Positions 1-7,120 of a DNA stretch of 40,546 bases are shown here, piece after piece. The notes under the pieces are model-generated. The model saw nothing but the letters and a program-made list of their open reading frames with translations, searched no databases and was not told where the DNA came from. Source of the stretch: an uncultured Cytophagaceae bacterium (GTDB lineage Bacteria; Bacteroidota; Bacteroidia; Cytophagales; Spirosomataceae); assembly GCA_903898715.1 (NCBI GenBank), contig CAIUGL010000076.1, positions 1-40,546 on the forward strand, in the 5' to 3' direction. Position numbers and translations under genes: made by a program. Each line of letters opens with the position of its first letter. The first letter of the stretch is position 1.

Positions 1-192
1 CAACGCGTCGATCTCACGAACGATCTGTCCCTTCGCCACGCCACCCATCGCTGGGTTGCAAGACATCTGGGCAATGGTCTGCATGTTCATGGTGACCAAT
101 AAAACTTTGGATCCCATTTGGGCAGCCGCATGCGCAGCCTCGCAGCCTGCATGCCCCGCCCCTACCACGATTACATCGTATGAATTTTGCAT
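1..192 (-). CDS. mnmG: tRNA uridine-5-carboxymethylaminomethyl modification enzyme MnmG (GidA), N-terminal part
   Basis: This is the first 64 codons of MnmG, read on the minus strand from ATG at 192-190 and cut by the window edge. MnmG is the FAD-dependent cytosolic partner of MnmE; together they build the cmnm5 group on wobble uridine 34 of certain tRNAs. Visible are the FAD-binding Rossmann glycine motif [11 protein letters not shown] near residues 10-20 and the family signature [20 protein letters not shown] at the end of the fragment. It lies downstream of yraN and ybeY in the same direction. The 64-bp gap to ybeY holds two parS-like sites, and mnmG is a frequent origin-proximal gene in bacteria. 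Identity is near certain; completeness cannot be judged here. Confidence 0.95.
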   Translation of the reverse strand, partial: MQNSYDVIVVGAGHAGCEAAHAAAQMGSKVLLVTMNMQTIAQMSCNPAMGGVAKGQIVREIDAL

Positions 193-201
193 ATCTTTTT
201 T

Positions 202-217
202 TGTTTCACGTGGAACT
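202..217. promoter_or_regulatory. parS-like ParB-binding site 1
   Basis: The 16-mer TGTTTCACGTGGAACT matches the bacterial parS consensus TGTTnCACGTGnAACA at all fixed positions except the last. It lies in the ybeY-mnmG gap. Its 14-bp core GTTTCACGTGGAAC recurs exactly at 240-253. ParB would load here as a CTP-dependent clamp for chromosome segregation. The assignment rests on consensus match and clustering only. Confidence 0.7.
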
Positions 218-238
218 TGTTGCGTTTTCAGCTCGTCG

Positions 239-254
239 CGTTTCACGTGGAACG
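239..254. promoter_or_regulatory. parS-like ParB-binding site 2
   Basis: The sequence CGTTTCACGTGGAACG contains the same 14-bp core as site 1, 37 bp away, between the ybeY stop and mnmG start. The outermost bases differ from consensus (C/G instead of T/A) but are still complementary to each other. Possibly a weaker parS copy. Confidence 0.65.
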
Positions 255-256
255 TA

Positions 257-670
257 TTAATTTCGTTTGGCTAAATAATAATCTTCCTTCTCGGTCATTA
301 AAGATTTGTCGGCCTTCGCCTTGTCTTTATATCCGCACAAGTGAAGCAATCCGTGCACCATGACGCGTTGTAATTCGCTGTCGGCCGTGTTAAGTTTTGC
401 CCCATTTTCAAGTACGCGTTCATGTGAAATAAAGATATCTCCTTCGATTAGATTCGGACTTTCTGAATTGTCAAAGGTGACGATATCGGTCAGCGTATCA
501 TGCTGCAAATAATCCTGATTGATCTTAAGCAGGTATTCGTCGGAGCAAAACACGTAGTTTAGTTCGCCTATTTTTTTCCCTTCTTCTGCCGCCACAGCCT
601 TAAGCCATTGCTTGTGCTTGAGCTTTTCGGGCAGTTGGAATGCTAATTCTTCTGTATGGAAACTAATCAT
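257..670 (-). CDS. ybeY: Endoribonuclease / rRNA maturation factor YbeY
   Basis: YbeY is a small zinc-dependent single-strand endoribonuclease used in 16S rRNA 3' maturation and 70S quality control. The 137-residue length fits the family. The zinc motif appears as [11 protein letters not shown] at residues 106-116. The first two ligands are His106 and His110. The third position, usually His in GYDH, is replaced by Asp116 or a neighbour, a variant I believe is common in Bacteroidota YbeY. The start ATG is followed by a normal YbeY N-terminus. The gene sits 22 bp downstream of yraN and 64 bp upstream of mnmG on the same strand, so the three are probably co-transcribed. Confidence 0.93.
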   Translation of the reverse strand: MISFHTEELAFQLPEKLKHKQWLKAVAAEEGKKIGELNYVFCSDEYLLKINQDYLQHDTLTDIVTFDNSESPNLIEGDIFISHERVLENGAKLNTADSELQRVMVHGLLHLCGYKDKAKADKSLMTEKEDYYLAKRN

Positions 671-692
671 CTTCGCATATTAAACCGCGAAT

Positions 693-1046
693 TTACGAAA
701 AAGCATCCTCGAAATGCTCTATTTTAATCGCTTGTGGAAAAAAAGTGATGGCGATGCTGTCGAAGCGGATTTCTTTGTCCCAGTTTTCCTCCTCTTGGTA
801 GCTAGCAGCTGCCTGATGAAAAAGGCTAGTTTTAGTCCTTCCGATGCGTTCTTCGGGATATCCGTGCCGAGTGTTGCGGAGCGATTTTATTTCGACAAAA
901 ACGAGAAAAATTCCGCGCTGGACGATTAAGTCTACTTCGGCTTTTCCGTTTCGATAGTTTCGTGCGCGAATACCATATCCGCTTTTCTGGAGAAATGTGG
1001 CGGCAGCTAATTCTGCTCTTTTTCCTTGCTGTAAATGTTTGGCCAT
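693..1046 (-). CDS. UPF0102 / YraN family nuclease-like protein
   Basis: This 117-residue protein has the YraN fold signature: an N-terminal helix of the G-x-x-x-E-x-x-A type, then NYRNGKAEVDLI around residues 30-41 and FVEIK at 50-54. Asp39, Glu52 and Lys54 form the PD-(D/E)xK nuclease-like core seen in Holliday-junction-resolvase-like folds. Its cellular role is not settled; related proteins are annotated as putative endonucleases. It heads the minus-strand cluster with ybeY and mnmG and is divergent from lipB across 64 bp. Confidence 0.85.
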   Translation of the reverse strand: MAKHLQQGKRAELAAATFLQKSGYGIRARNYRNGKAEVDLIVQRGIFLVFVEIKSLRNTRHGYPEERIGRTKTSLFHQAAASYQEEENWDKEIRFDSIAITFFPQAIKIEHFEDAFS

Positions 1047-1051
1047 TCTTG

Positions 1052-1059
1052 TATATTTG
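1052..1059 (+). promoter_or_regulatory. Candidate -7 element of the lipB promoter
   Basis: TATATTTG fits the Bacteroidota -7 consensus TAnnTTTG exactly, 51 bp before the lipB ATG and in the divergent gap next to yraN. No well-spaced -33 TTTG is present; the nearest TTG is at 1026-1028. Inferred from consensus only. Confidence 0.4.
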
Positions 1060-1110
1060 CTGGCCCCAAGGTGCTGGCTTTATTCCAAACGGCAAGCGCC
1101 AAAACTGATA

Positions 1111-1851
1111 ATGTGCATGCAGAATAAAAATGTCCAGTTTGTTGATTTACATCTGACCCCCTATCAGGAGGCCTGGGATCTGCAAGAACATTTAATGGCA
1201 CACACGGCGGCAGTTAAATTGGGCAACCGAAATCGATCAGAAGAGGCGCTTGAGCCAACGGACAATTACTTACTATTCTGCGAACACCCCCATGTTTATA
1301 CACTAGGCAAAAGTGGCGACGCAGCACATTTGTTGATGCAAGAATCTTTTCTGCACACTATCGGCGCTACGTTTTATAAGACGAATCGCGGCGGTGATAT
1401 TACCTATCACGGACCAGGCCAACTAGTCGGTTATCCGATTTTTGATTTAGAAAACTTCTTCACCGACATTCATTTATACCTACGCATGCTCGAAGAAGCG
1501 ATCATGCGTACTTGTGCTGAATATGGGTTACAGGCAGGCCGAATCGAAGGTTTAACAGGCGTTTGGATTAATCCCGAATCAGACGATACACGTAAAATCT
1601 GTGCCTTTGGCGTGAAAGCATCTCGCTGGATCAGTATGCACGGGTTCGCCTTTAATGTCCAGCCCAACCTCTCCTATTTTGACCACATTGTTCCCTGCGG
1701 TATTGCGACCAAAGGCGTAACCTCATTGAGCCAAGAATTAGGCCGCGAGATTAGCCTAGACGAAGTTAAACCCAAAGTGTTAGCGCATTTGCAAGACTTA
1801 TTTCAGTTTCACACTCAGCATGTTTCACGTGAAACATTACCTCAAGCTTAG
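1111..1851 (+). CDS. lipB: Octanoyltransferase LipB
   Basis: LipB moves octanoyl groups from acyl carrier protein to lipoyl domains of 2-oxoacid dehydrogenases and GcvH, the first step of lipoate synthesis in the cytosol. Motifs visible are RGGDITYHGPGQLVGYPI in the middle, FGVKASRWISMHGFAFNV with catalytic Lys169, and PCGIATKGVTSL with the acyl-carrying Cys196. The Lys-Cys spacing of 27 equals that of E. coli K142/C169. I start at ATG 1111 (or 1117, two codons on): the open frame extends upstream to 997, but that part overlaps yraN and looks unlike LipB. The last codons (His-Val-Ser-Arg-Glu-Thr) coincide with a perfect parS palindrome. The exonuclease gene starts 5 bp downstream, so the two are probably co-transcribed. 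Confidence 0.95.
   Translation: MCMQNKNVQFVDLHLTPYQEAWDLQEHLMAHTAAVKLGNRNRSEEALEPTDNYLLFCEHPHVYTLGKSGDAAHLLMQESFLHTIGATFYKTNRGGDITYHGPGQLVGYPIFDLENFFTDIHLYLRMLEEAIMRTCAEYGLQAGRIEGLTGVWINPESDDTRKICAFGVKASRWISMHGFAFNVQPNLSYFDHIVPCGIATKGVTSLSQELGREISLDEVKPKVLAHLQDLFQFHTQHVSRETLPQA
1820..1837. promoter_or_regulatory. Perfect parS palindrome inside the lipB 3' end
   Basis: ATGTTTCACGTGAAACAT is an 18-bp perfect palindrome containing the canonical parS 16-mer TGTTTCACGTGAAACA at 1821-1836. It encodes codons near the LipB C-terminus. An exact match to the most conserved bacterial centromere sequence, with two near matches 1.6 kb away, makes ParB binding likely. Confidence 0.88.
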
Positions 1852-1856
1852 ATAAT

Positions 1857-2582
1857 ATGGATACCCGAATGAATTTTAAGAACACCTTATTTCTTGACAT
1901 TGAAACGGTATCGGAATCCGCGGATTTTTCCCAATTGTCAGAAGCTCGAAAAGAATTCTGGGTAAAAAAGGCGAAGAATTTAGTGAATCCGAATAATTTA
2001 TCTGCCGAGGACTTGTATGTAGATCGTGCAGCTTTGTATGCCGAGTTTGGTAAAATTATTGTGATTGGAATGGGGTTCTTGTATGTGAATAAGCAGAAGG
2101 AATTAGCTCTTAAAGTGAAGACAATTGCGCATACGGATGAGAAGGTGCTGTTGGCTGAGTTTGCCGCATTTGTCGACAAGACGTATAAGTCGAAGGAATT
2201 GACGCTTGTCGCACATAATGGAAAGGAGTTTGACTTTCCGTATTTATGCCGCAGGATGATGGTGAATGGTTTAGAGATTCCGCGAGCGTTGCAATTACAG
2301 GGTAAAAAACCATGGGAAATCATCCATCAGGATACGATGGAGATGTGGAAATTTGGCGATCGTCGTTCGTTTACGTCGCTTGAATTATTAGCTGATTTGT
2401 TGGGAATTCGGGGTGCCAAAAGTGATTTATCTGGCGATCGCGTACATGCGGTGTATTATCAAGATCAGGATTTGCCGCGGATTACGGCGTACTGTATGGA
2501 GGATGTAATTGTTGTGGCTCAGCTTTATCTACGCTTTCACTTCATGGACTTAGTTGAACCACAACACATCGAAAAACTATAG
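1857..2582 (+). CDS. Predicted 3'-5' exonuclease, PolB-exonuclease-like (DEDDy)
   Basis: This 241-residue protein resembles the stand-alone exonuclease domain of family-B DNA polymerases (DNA_pol_B_exo2 type). The three exo motifs are visible: LFLDIET with Asp14 and Glu16, AHNGKEFDFPYL with Asp126, and AYCMEDV with Tyr212 and Asp216. That is a complete two-metal DEDDy active site, so the enzyme should be active on DNA or RNA 3' ends. No polymerase domain is attached. ATG 1857 is used; ATG 1869 (Met5) is equally possible. The 3' end overlaps the convergent NeuD-like gene by 6 bp. The biological role is not known from sequence. Confidence 0.85.
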   Translation: MDTRMNFKNTLFLDIETVSESADFSQLSEARKEFWVKKAKNLVNPNNLSAEDLYVDRAALYAEFGKIIVIGMGFLYVNKQKELALKVKTIAHTDEKVLLAEFAAFVDKTYKSKELTLVAHNGKEFDFPYLCRRMMVNGLEIPRALQLQGKKPWEIIHQDTMEMWKFGDRRSFTSLELLADLLGIRGAKSDLSGDRVHAVYYQDQDLPRITAYCMEDVIVVAQLYLRFHFMDLVEPQHIEKL

Positions 2583-3212
2583 TATTTTAGCCGGATTTCC
2601 GAAAGCTCTTTTGCTAGCTGGGATATTTTCTATCACAACACTTCCCGCTCCTACAGTGGCCCCTTTGCCTATTTTCACGCTACCTACGATCGTGGAGTGA
2701 ATACCTACAAAAGCATTCTTTTCAATTTGTGCTTCTTTTCCGATGACAGATCCAGCGCCGATCTGTACGAAAGATTCGATGACAGCGCCTGTTTCAACGA
2801 TTGATCCAGCTCCGATGATCACATGGTCGCCTAGTTTACTTTCTGGAGAAATGATGGATGATGCACCTATAAACAATCCATAAGCTAAGCTTTTCACATC
2901 TGCAATTTGAGCGCTCGGATGAATGGCGTGAACAGGTTTGGTGCCGCGATCTTCTTCGATTAACTCGATCATTTTTTTGCGTTCCGTTGGGTTTTCCAAG
3001 GCCACAAAAACCGAACAAGACTTGCCGATGAGGCCCCAATATGAATCATCCTCTGTAGTTCCTAGTACCGGAATTTCGCCGATCATCGTGTCTTTCTTTT
3101 TGATATCATCATCTAGAAATCCATAAACGACAACTTCGTTTTTCTGAAAAATGTGTGCCACTTCTAAGGCAAATGGATTAACTCCGATAATGATTACGGG
3201 CAATGAAGTCAT
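2577..3212 (-). CDS. NeuD/PglD-like sugar O-acyltransferase family protein
   Basis: The 211 residues have the two-part build of NeuD/PglD acetyltransferases: an N-terminal Rossmann-like half (VIIIGVNPFALEVAHIF) and a C-terminal left-handed beta-helix of hexapeptide repeats from about residue 100 (for example IGAGSVIGKEAQIEKNAFVG). Relatives acetylate amino-sugars or sialic acid with acetyl-CoA. One oddity: where PglD-type enzymes carry the catalytic His (TGAVVEHE), this protein reads TGAVIESF, so the usual general base appears missing. It may have another acyl acceptor, or bind without catalysis. It is last in a minus-strand operon, 7 bp after the M14 gene, with no obvious functional tie to its neighbours. 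Confidence 0.75.
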   Translation of the reverse strand: MTSLPVIIIGVNPFALEVAHIFQKNEVVVYGFLDDDIKKKDTMIGEIPVLGTTEDDSYWGLIGKSCSVFVALENPTERKKMIELIEEDRGTKPVHAIHPSAQIADVKSLAYGLFIGASSIISPESKLGDHVIIGAGSIVETGAVIESFVQIGAGSVIGKEAQIEKNAFVGIHSTIVGSVKIGKGATVGAGSVVIENIPASKRAFGNPAKIL

Positions 3213-3219
3213 GTGTGTT

Positions 3220-4410
3220 CTATTTTATTTTGGCTGTAAAGGTACTCAAATCAAAGGCAATTGAACTGTTTTCTGTGAAGATCAAGGAGGAGATTTCGGC
3301 CCCTAATGATACGTCTTGTCCTGATGGTAAATTCCAGTTCGAACCATCCACCGGATGTAAGGTGTGCATATAGCTTAAATCGCCGATTTCCTCGATGCGC
3401 CATGAATAGGCAATCTCGCCTGATTCTAGCGCAGTTTCAACTAAATTAATGCCGATATCTGCACGGTATTTTCCTGCTGTATCCAGTGGTGCTTGCTCGA
3501 TTTTGATATCGAAAATTTGCCGCTTATTCGTCTCAAGATTTGCATATAAATCTGTCGATTCCGCCACATAGGTTTCTTCTGCTATGCTCACCAATGCGTC
3601 TAATAAAATCGCTGCATTCATGCGGCGCAAGGATTGTTTCTCCAGATCCCATCCTGCCCCACCAGCTTCCACCAGTAGCAATCCATATCCGCGGGATTGA
3701 AAGGTATCTCCAAAGGCACGGGCGTTGAATTCGTCTGTCCATTTGGCTACTTTGTTGGGTAAATAATGTTGGGTGAATCGTGTAAGGCGGTTGGCCAATT
3801 GGGCTGCCCGGGTACGCGAAGGCGTCCATGTTCCTGCCTCGTCACCAGCGGTTGCCAAGAAGGCAATGTGTGTTTGATGTGCGCTATTGCCTACGGAATA
3901 AAGCCGATTTTGATCATGCAAGTTGAATGCAAACAGGGGTTTTTTACTGTCGGCCCAGGAAGATAACAGCCGAGCTTCCACACTATTTTGTGCTTGCGCA
4001 TCGCGATTCATATCAATGCCCAAAGCCGTTTCGCGGGTCCAACGAGCCGCCCCATCTGCATTCAACCGCGGGATGACATATAAACTTATTTTCTGATGCA
4101 ATTTTTCCCTGATTTCAATTGACTCTTTCGAATCTAGGGATAAAAAGCGGAAGATATCAGCTAATGCCATCGTTGCCGTTGCCTCATCCCCATGCATTTG
4201 TGACCAGGCGATAACAGGTATCGGGCCGGACCCAAAACGGACCTCATGAATTGGTCTAGCTTCGGTGGTTTGGCCAATTTGCGTGACGGTATAATGGGGC
4301 GATGCCGACCAGCCCGCCACAAGATTTTCCCAGACACTAGCCGCGAATCTGCGCTTGGTTAACGTGGGTTCTTGGTAATTAGGATGCTGATCATAGAAGT
4401 AGTCAAACAT
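3220..4410 (-). CDS. M14-family zinc carboxypeptidase
   Basis: A 396-residue metallopeptidase of the carboxypeptidase A/E superfamily. Zinc ligands are visible as HGDE (His73, Glu76) and His165 in FNLHDQ. The substrate-binding loop is NADGAARWTRETALGIDMNRD-like around residues 117-137, with Asn135 and Arg136, and the catalytic Glu248 lies in LLLVEAGG. No signal peptide is seen, so a cytosolic role or non-classical location is likely. Residues after about 300 look like a beta-rich accessory domain. The ATG overlaps the ClC stop codon in a TAATG junction, which indicates translational coupling. Substrate unknown; turnover of short or modified peptides is the default inference. Confidence 0.88.
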   Translation of the reverse strand: MFDYFYDQHPNYQEPTLTKRRFAASVWENLVAGWSASPHYTVTQIGQTTEARPIHEVRFGSGPIPVIAWSQMHGDEATATMALADIFRFLSLDSKESIEIREKLHQKISLYVIPRLNADGAARWTRETALGIDMNRDAQAQNSVEARLLSSWADSKKPLFAFNLHDQNRLYSVGNSAHQTHIAFLATAGDEAGTWTPSRTRAAQLANRLTRFTQHYLPNKVAKWTDEFNARAFGDTFQSRGYGLLLVEAGGAGWDLEKQSLRRMNAAILLDALVSIAEETYVAESTDLYANLETNKRQIFDIKIEQAPLDTAGKYRADIGINLVETALESGEIAYSWRIEEIGDLSYMHTLHPVDGSNWNLPSGQDVSLGAEISSLIFTENSSIAFDLSTFTAKIK

Positions 4411-5600
4411 TAGCGATATGGGGGTTTGGGTAAATAATCAGCCCATGGCTGAACTTTAAATATGCCTTCTTTTCCTGAGAAGTATATGACCATCAGGGTA
4501 ACGAATAGATAACAGAACCATGCTTGAGGTCCGAATAATTCACAGCCAAGTAACAGACCGGTGATCGGGGTTTTAGCCAAACCACAGTAAAGCGATGTGA
4601 AACCGATGGCCGCGAGTAATGGAACGGGGAAATTAATGTAGGCCGACAAACCTGCCGCCGCATGGGAGCCAATTAAAAATAAAGGTGTTGCTTCTCCCCC
4701 TTTAAATCCGAGACCGAGACTTAGCGCCGTCGCGAATAATTTAGTGGGCGCAAATTCCCACCCATCAAACTTGTCTGAAAATGGCCGAAGTAAAAATTCA
4801 GAACCCAATCCGACCGATTCTGAAAATATGGAAATTTGAAATAGGCCGAGCAAAATGAAGCCCGCCAGAATCCCTTTGAGAGCCGGCTGTATGGGCAATT
4901 TCCCGAACACAGAAAAAATAATCGATTCTAAGCGCGTATAGATTAACCCAATTAGCCCTAAAAATAGGCCAATAAACGCTAATTTGGCCCAAAATGAGGC
5001 TGAAATAGGAGGTAAAAAAACCTGGGGGTATAAAACGTGTTTTGTGCCCCACACGTGGAGACTGACAAAATTGGCCGTAAATGCGAGGGCGGCGCAGGCA
5101 AAAAAGGATGGCCAATGAATTTTGCCTACCTTCCCTACCTCGAGTCCGAAAAAGCAGCCGGCTAGCGGAGTTCCAAAAACGGCAGCGAATCCTGCGCTCA
5201 TTCCGGCGCGGAGCCAGATCGATTTTTCTTCTGGTGAGACTTGAAATTTTTCACTTAGATAGGCCGACACGTTTCCGCCCATCATGATGGCCGTTCCTTC
5301 GCGGCCGACTGATGCGCCCACGATGTGGCTGAACCATGTGGCTATCAAAATAAATGGAGTGGCTATGGGCGCATTTGTCGCTGAAGGAGAAGCAATAAAT
5401 TGTTTGGTACTGATTTGCGCCCAAGAGCTGGAGCGAACTACGTAAAAGAGTATACCCACGAGCGGTAATCCATATAGCCACATGGGTTGGCGCATTGAAG
5501 CAATCACCTCCAAGCCCCATAAAAACAACGAGGCCAAACTTCCCGTAGCGAAGGAAAGCAAGATTCCGATCAGGAGGCGTTTGACCCAAATTGACTGCAT
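4410..5600 (-). CDS. ClC-family chloride channel / H+-Cl- antiporter
   Basis: An integral membrane protein of 396 residues with about ten or more hydrophobic helices. ClC signatures are GASVGREGTAIMMGG (GREGx, with the gating glutamate) and GFKGGEATPLFLIG (GxxxP-type selectivity loop). No C-terminal CBS domains follow, as in many bacterial short ClCs. The frame stays open to a TTG at 5621; I use ATG 5600 (MQSIWVKRLL) because it gives a natural cytosolic N-terminus and keeps the gene downstream of the -7 element at 5626-5619. It is first in an operon with the M14 peptidase (TAATG overlap) and the NeuD-like gene. Confidence 0.88.
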   Translation of the reverse strand: MQSIWVKRLLIGILLSFATGSLASLFLWGLEVIASMRQPMWLYGLPLVGILFYVVRSSSWAQISTKQFIASPSATNAPIATPFILIATWFSHIVGASVGREGTAIMMGGNVSAYLSEKFQVSPEEKSIWLRAGMSAGFAAVFGTPLAGCFFGLEVGKVGKIHWPSFFACAALAFTANFVSLHVWGTKHVLYPQVFLPPISASFWAKLAFIGLFLGLIGLIYTRLESIIFSVFGKLPIQPALKGILAGFILLGLFQISIFSESVGLGSEFLLRPFSDKFDGWEFAPTKLFATALSLGLGFKGGEATPLFLIGSHAAAGLSAYINFPVPLLAAIGFTSLYCGLAKTPITGLLLGCELFGPQAWFCYLFVTLMVIYFSGKEGIFKVQPWADYLPKPPYR

Positions 5601-5618
5601 AGAAGCAAAAATTTGTTT

Positions 5619-5651
5619 CAAAGGTAGGGAATTTTATTTTGCCTACCTTTG
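5619..5651. promoter_or_regulatory. Back-to-back -7 elements (divergent ClC / RhlE promoters)
   Basis: CAAAGGTAGG at 5619-5628 and CCTACCTTTG at 5642-5651 form a perfect 10-bp inverted repeat around a 13-bp AT-rich spacer. Each arm contains TACCTTTG, an exact Bacteroidota -7 element, pointing outward to the ClC ATG (5600) and the RhlE ATG (5694). No -33 TTTG is correctly spaced for either. The dyad could also be a protein-binding site. Two polymerases could not occupy both elements at once. Confidence 0.55.
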
Positions 5652-5693
5652 TGCGGTCAAGTTCAGCTTGCCTGAACGAATTGAATTCCCTTT

Positions 5694-7109
5694 ATGACTG
5701 ATTTTGCATCACTTGGCTTAAACCCACAATTGCAGCGCGCTTGCGAGGCCGTGGGCTACACCTCAGCTACTCCTATTCAGGAACAGGCGATTCCCATGAT
5801 GTTGCAGGGGCATGATGTGTTAGGCATCGCGCAGACAGGAACAGGTAAAACGGCAGCCTACGCCTTACCTTTATTGATGCGCATTAAATACGCCCAAGGT
5901 AAAAATCCGCGAGCCCTGATCTTAGCTCCCACGCGTGAATTGGTCATGCAAATCCACGAAGTGATGGTGGGTTTGGCGCAGTTCACAGACCTACGTTTAT
6001 TGGCACTTTATGGTGGATTAGGGCCAAAGACGCAGATTCAAACCTTAGAGGCAGGAGTTGATATTTTGGTTTCTACACCCGGTCGGTTTTTAGAATTATA
6101 TCGCAAGGATGCGATCGTTGTGAAAGAATTAAAGTTCTTGATTTTAGATGAGGCGGACAAAATGATGGACATGGGTTTCATGCCGCAGATCCGCGAAATC
6201 TTAGAAAAGATCCCCTATAAAAAGCGTCAAAATGGTTTGTTTTCAGCGACCTTCCCAGAGAAAGTAGAGAACCTGTCCCATGAATTTTTGGAGTTTCCTT
6301 TACGGATTGAAGTGACGCCTCAGGCGACACCTGCCAGCCAAGTAACGCAATATGTGTATCAAGCGGAGAACTTGAAAACCAAAATTAACGCCTTGGAATA
6401 CTTCTTGCAACAGCCTCAATTTGAGCGTGTTATGATATTCTGTCGGAGCAAGGACGCTGTAAACCAAGTAGAAAAATACCTCACACGTAAAGTCTTACCT
6501 GAGGATCAAGTACGGGTGATTCACTCGAATAAAGGTCAAAATACCCGGATCAATGCCATGCAACAATTTCGCGAGGGATTCGTGAAAGTATTGGTGACGA
6601 CCGATGTGGCGTCACGCGGTATTGATATTCCGAAGGTGTCGCATGTCATCAACTTTGATGTGCCGCTAATTTATGAGGACTATGTGCATCGGATTGGTCG
6701 GACAGGTCGAGCGGAGCAGGTGGGTGAGTCGATCACATTTATCACCCTGGCCGAGCAATATCACTGGGCAAAGATTGAGGAAATCATCCAACAGAAGATA
6801 GAGATTGCCCCATTACCCGAAGGAATATTGATTGAAGAAACGCCTTTTTTAGAGCAGCAAGATATGTTGCGTGCGGTGGATGATCAGCGGAAACGCGAGG
6901 ATCCGGATTTCAAAGGTGCATTTCATGAGAAAAAGTGGGTCATCAAAGCCCGCGCAAGTGGAAAAAAAGTACCTACGCGCAAAGCTGTGACGAAGGCTGG
7001 ACCAAAGGGGGGCGCGAAGCTTGATCCTAAGCCGGCGCCGCGCAATAACCGACCAGGAAAAAATGCCAAATTTCGTCAAGGTGGTACGACAAATAAAAAG
7101 AAACGGTAG
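5694..7109 (+). CDS. rhlE: DEAD-box ATP-dependent RNA helicase, RhlE type
   Basis: A 471-residue SF2 RNA helicase. All core motifs are present in order: Q motif (PIQEQAIP), Walker A AQTGTGKT at residues 46-53, PTRELVMQ, TPGR, DEAD at 152-155, SAT at 184-186, IFCRSK, TTDVASRGIDIP and HRIGRTGRA. After the helicase core (about residue 370) comes a linker and a lysine/arginine/glycine-rich basic tail ending in KKKR, typical of RhlE-like proteins for RNA contact. Likely roles are ribosome assembly, mRNA turnover and cold growth in the cytosol. It is first in an apparent operon with the TPR gene (11 bp gap) and the GH3 gene. The gene symbol is by type, not proven orthology. Confidence 0.93.
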   Translation: MTDFASLGLNPQLQRACEAVGYTSATPIQEQAIPMMLQGHDVLGIAQTGTGKTAAYALPLLMRIKYAQGKNPRALILAPTRELVMQIHEVMVGLAQFTDLRLLALYGGLGPKTQIQTLEAGVDILVSTPGRFLELYRKDAIVVKELKFLILDEADKMMDMGFMPQIREILEKIPYKKRQNGLFSATFPEKVENLSHEFLEFPLRIEVTPQATPASQVTQYVYQAENLKTKINALEYFLQQPQFERVMIFCRSKDAVNQVEKYLTRKVLPEDQVRVIHSNKGQNTRINAMQQFREGFVKVLVTTDVASRGIDIPKVSHVINFDVPLIYEDYVHRIGRTGRAEQVGESITFITLAEQYHWAKIEEIIQQKIEIAPLPEGILIEETPFLEQQDMLRAVDDQRKREDPDFKGAFHEKKWVIKARASGKKVPTRKAVTKAGPKGGAKLDPKPAPRNNRPGKNAKFRQGGTTNKKKR

Positions 7110-7114
7110 ATTTG
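7107..7114 (+). promoter_or_regulatory. Possible internal -7 element before the TPR gene
   Basis: TAGATTTG overlaps the rhlE stop codon and fits TAnnTTTG, ending 6 bp before ATG 7121. The context TTTGCATCCG-ATG resembles that of mscL (TTTGCACCC-ATG). Transcripts from it would be leaderless or nearly so. No -33 element is seen, so this may be chance. Confidence 0.25.
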
Positions 7115-7120
7115 CATCCG

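Noticed and set aside
997-1110. Upstream extension of the lipB frame (38 codons).
   Set aside because: It overlaps yraN and the divergent promoter region and does not resemble LipB; ATG 1111 fits the family length and the -7 element at 1052-1059.
5052-5057. CACGTG core within the ClC gene, and another at 39214-39219 in the dehydrogenase gene.
   Set aside because: The flanking bases do not match the parS consensus beyond the six-base core.
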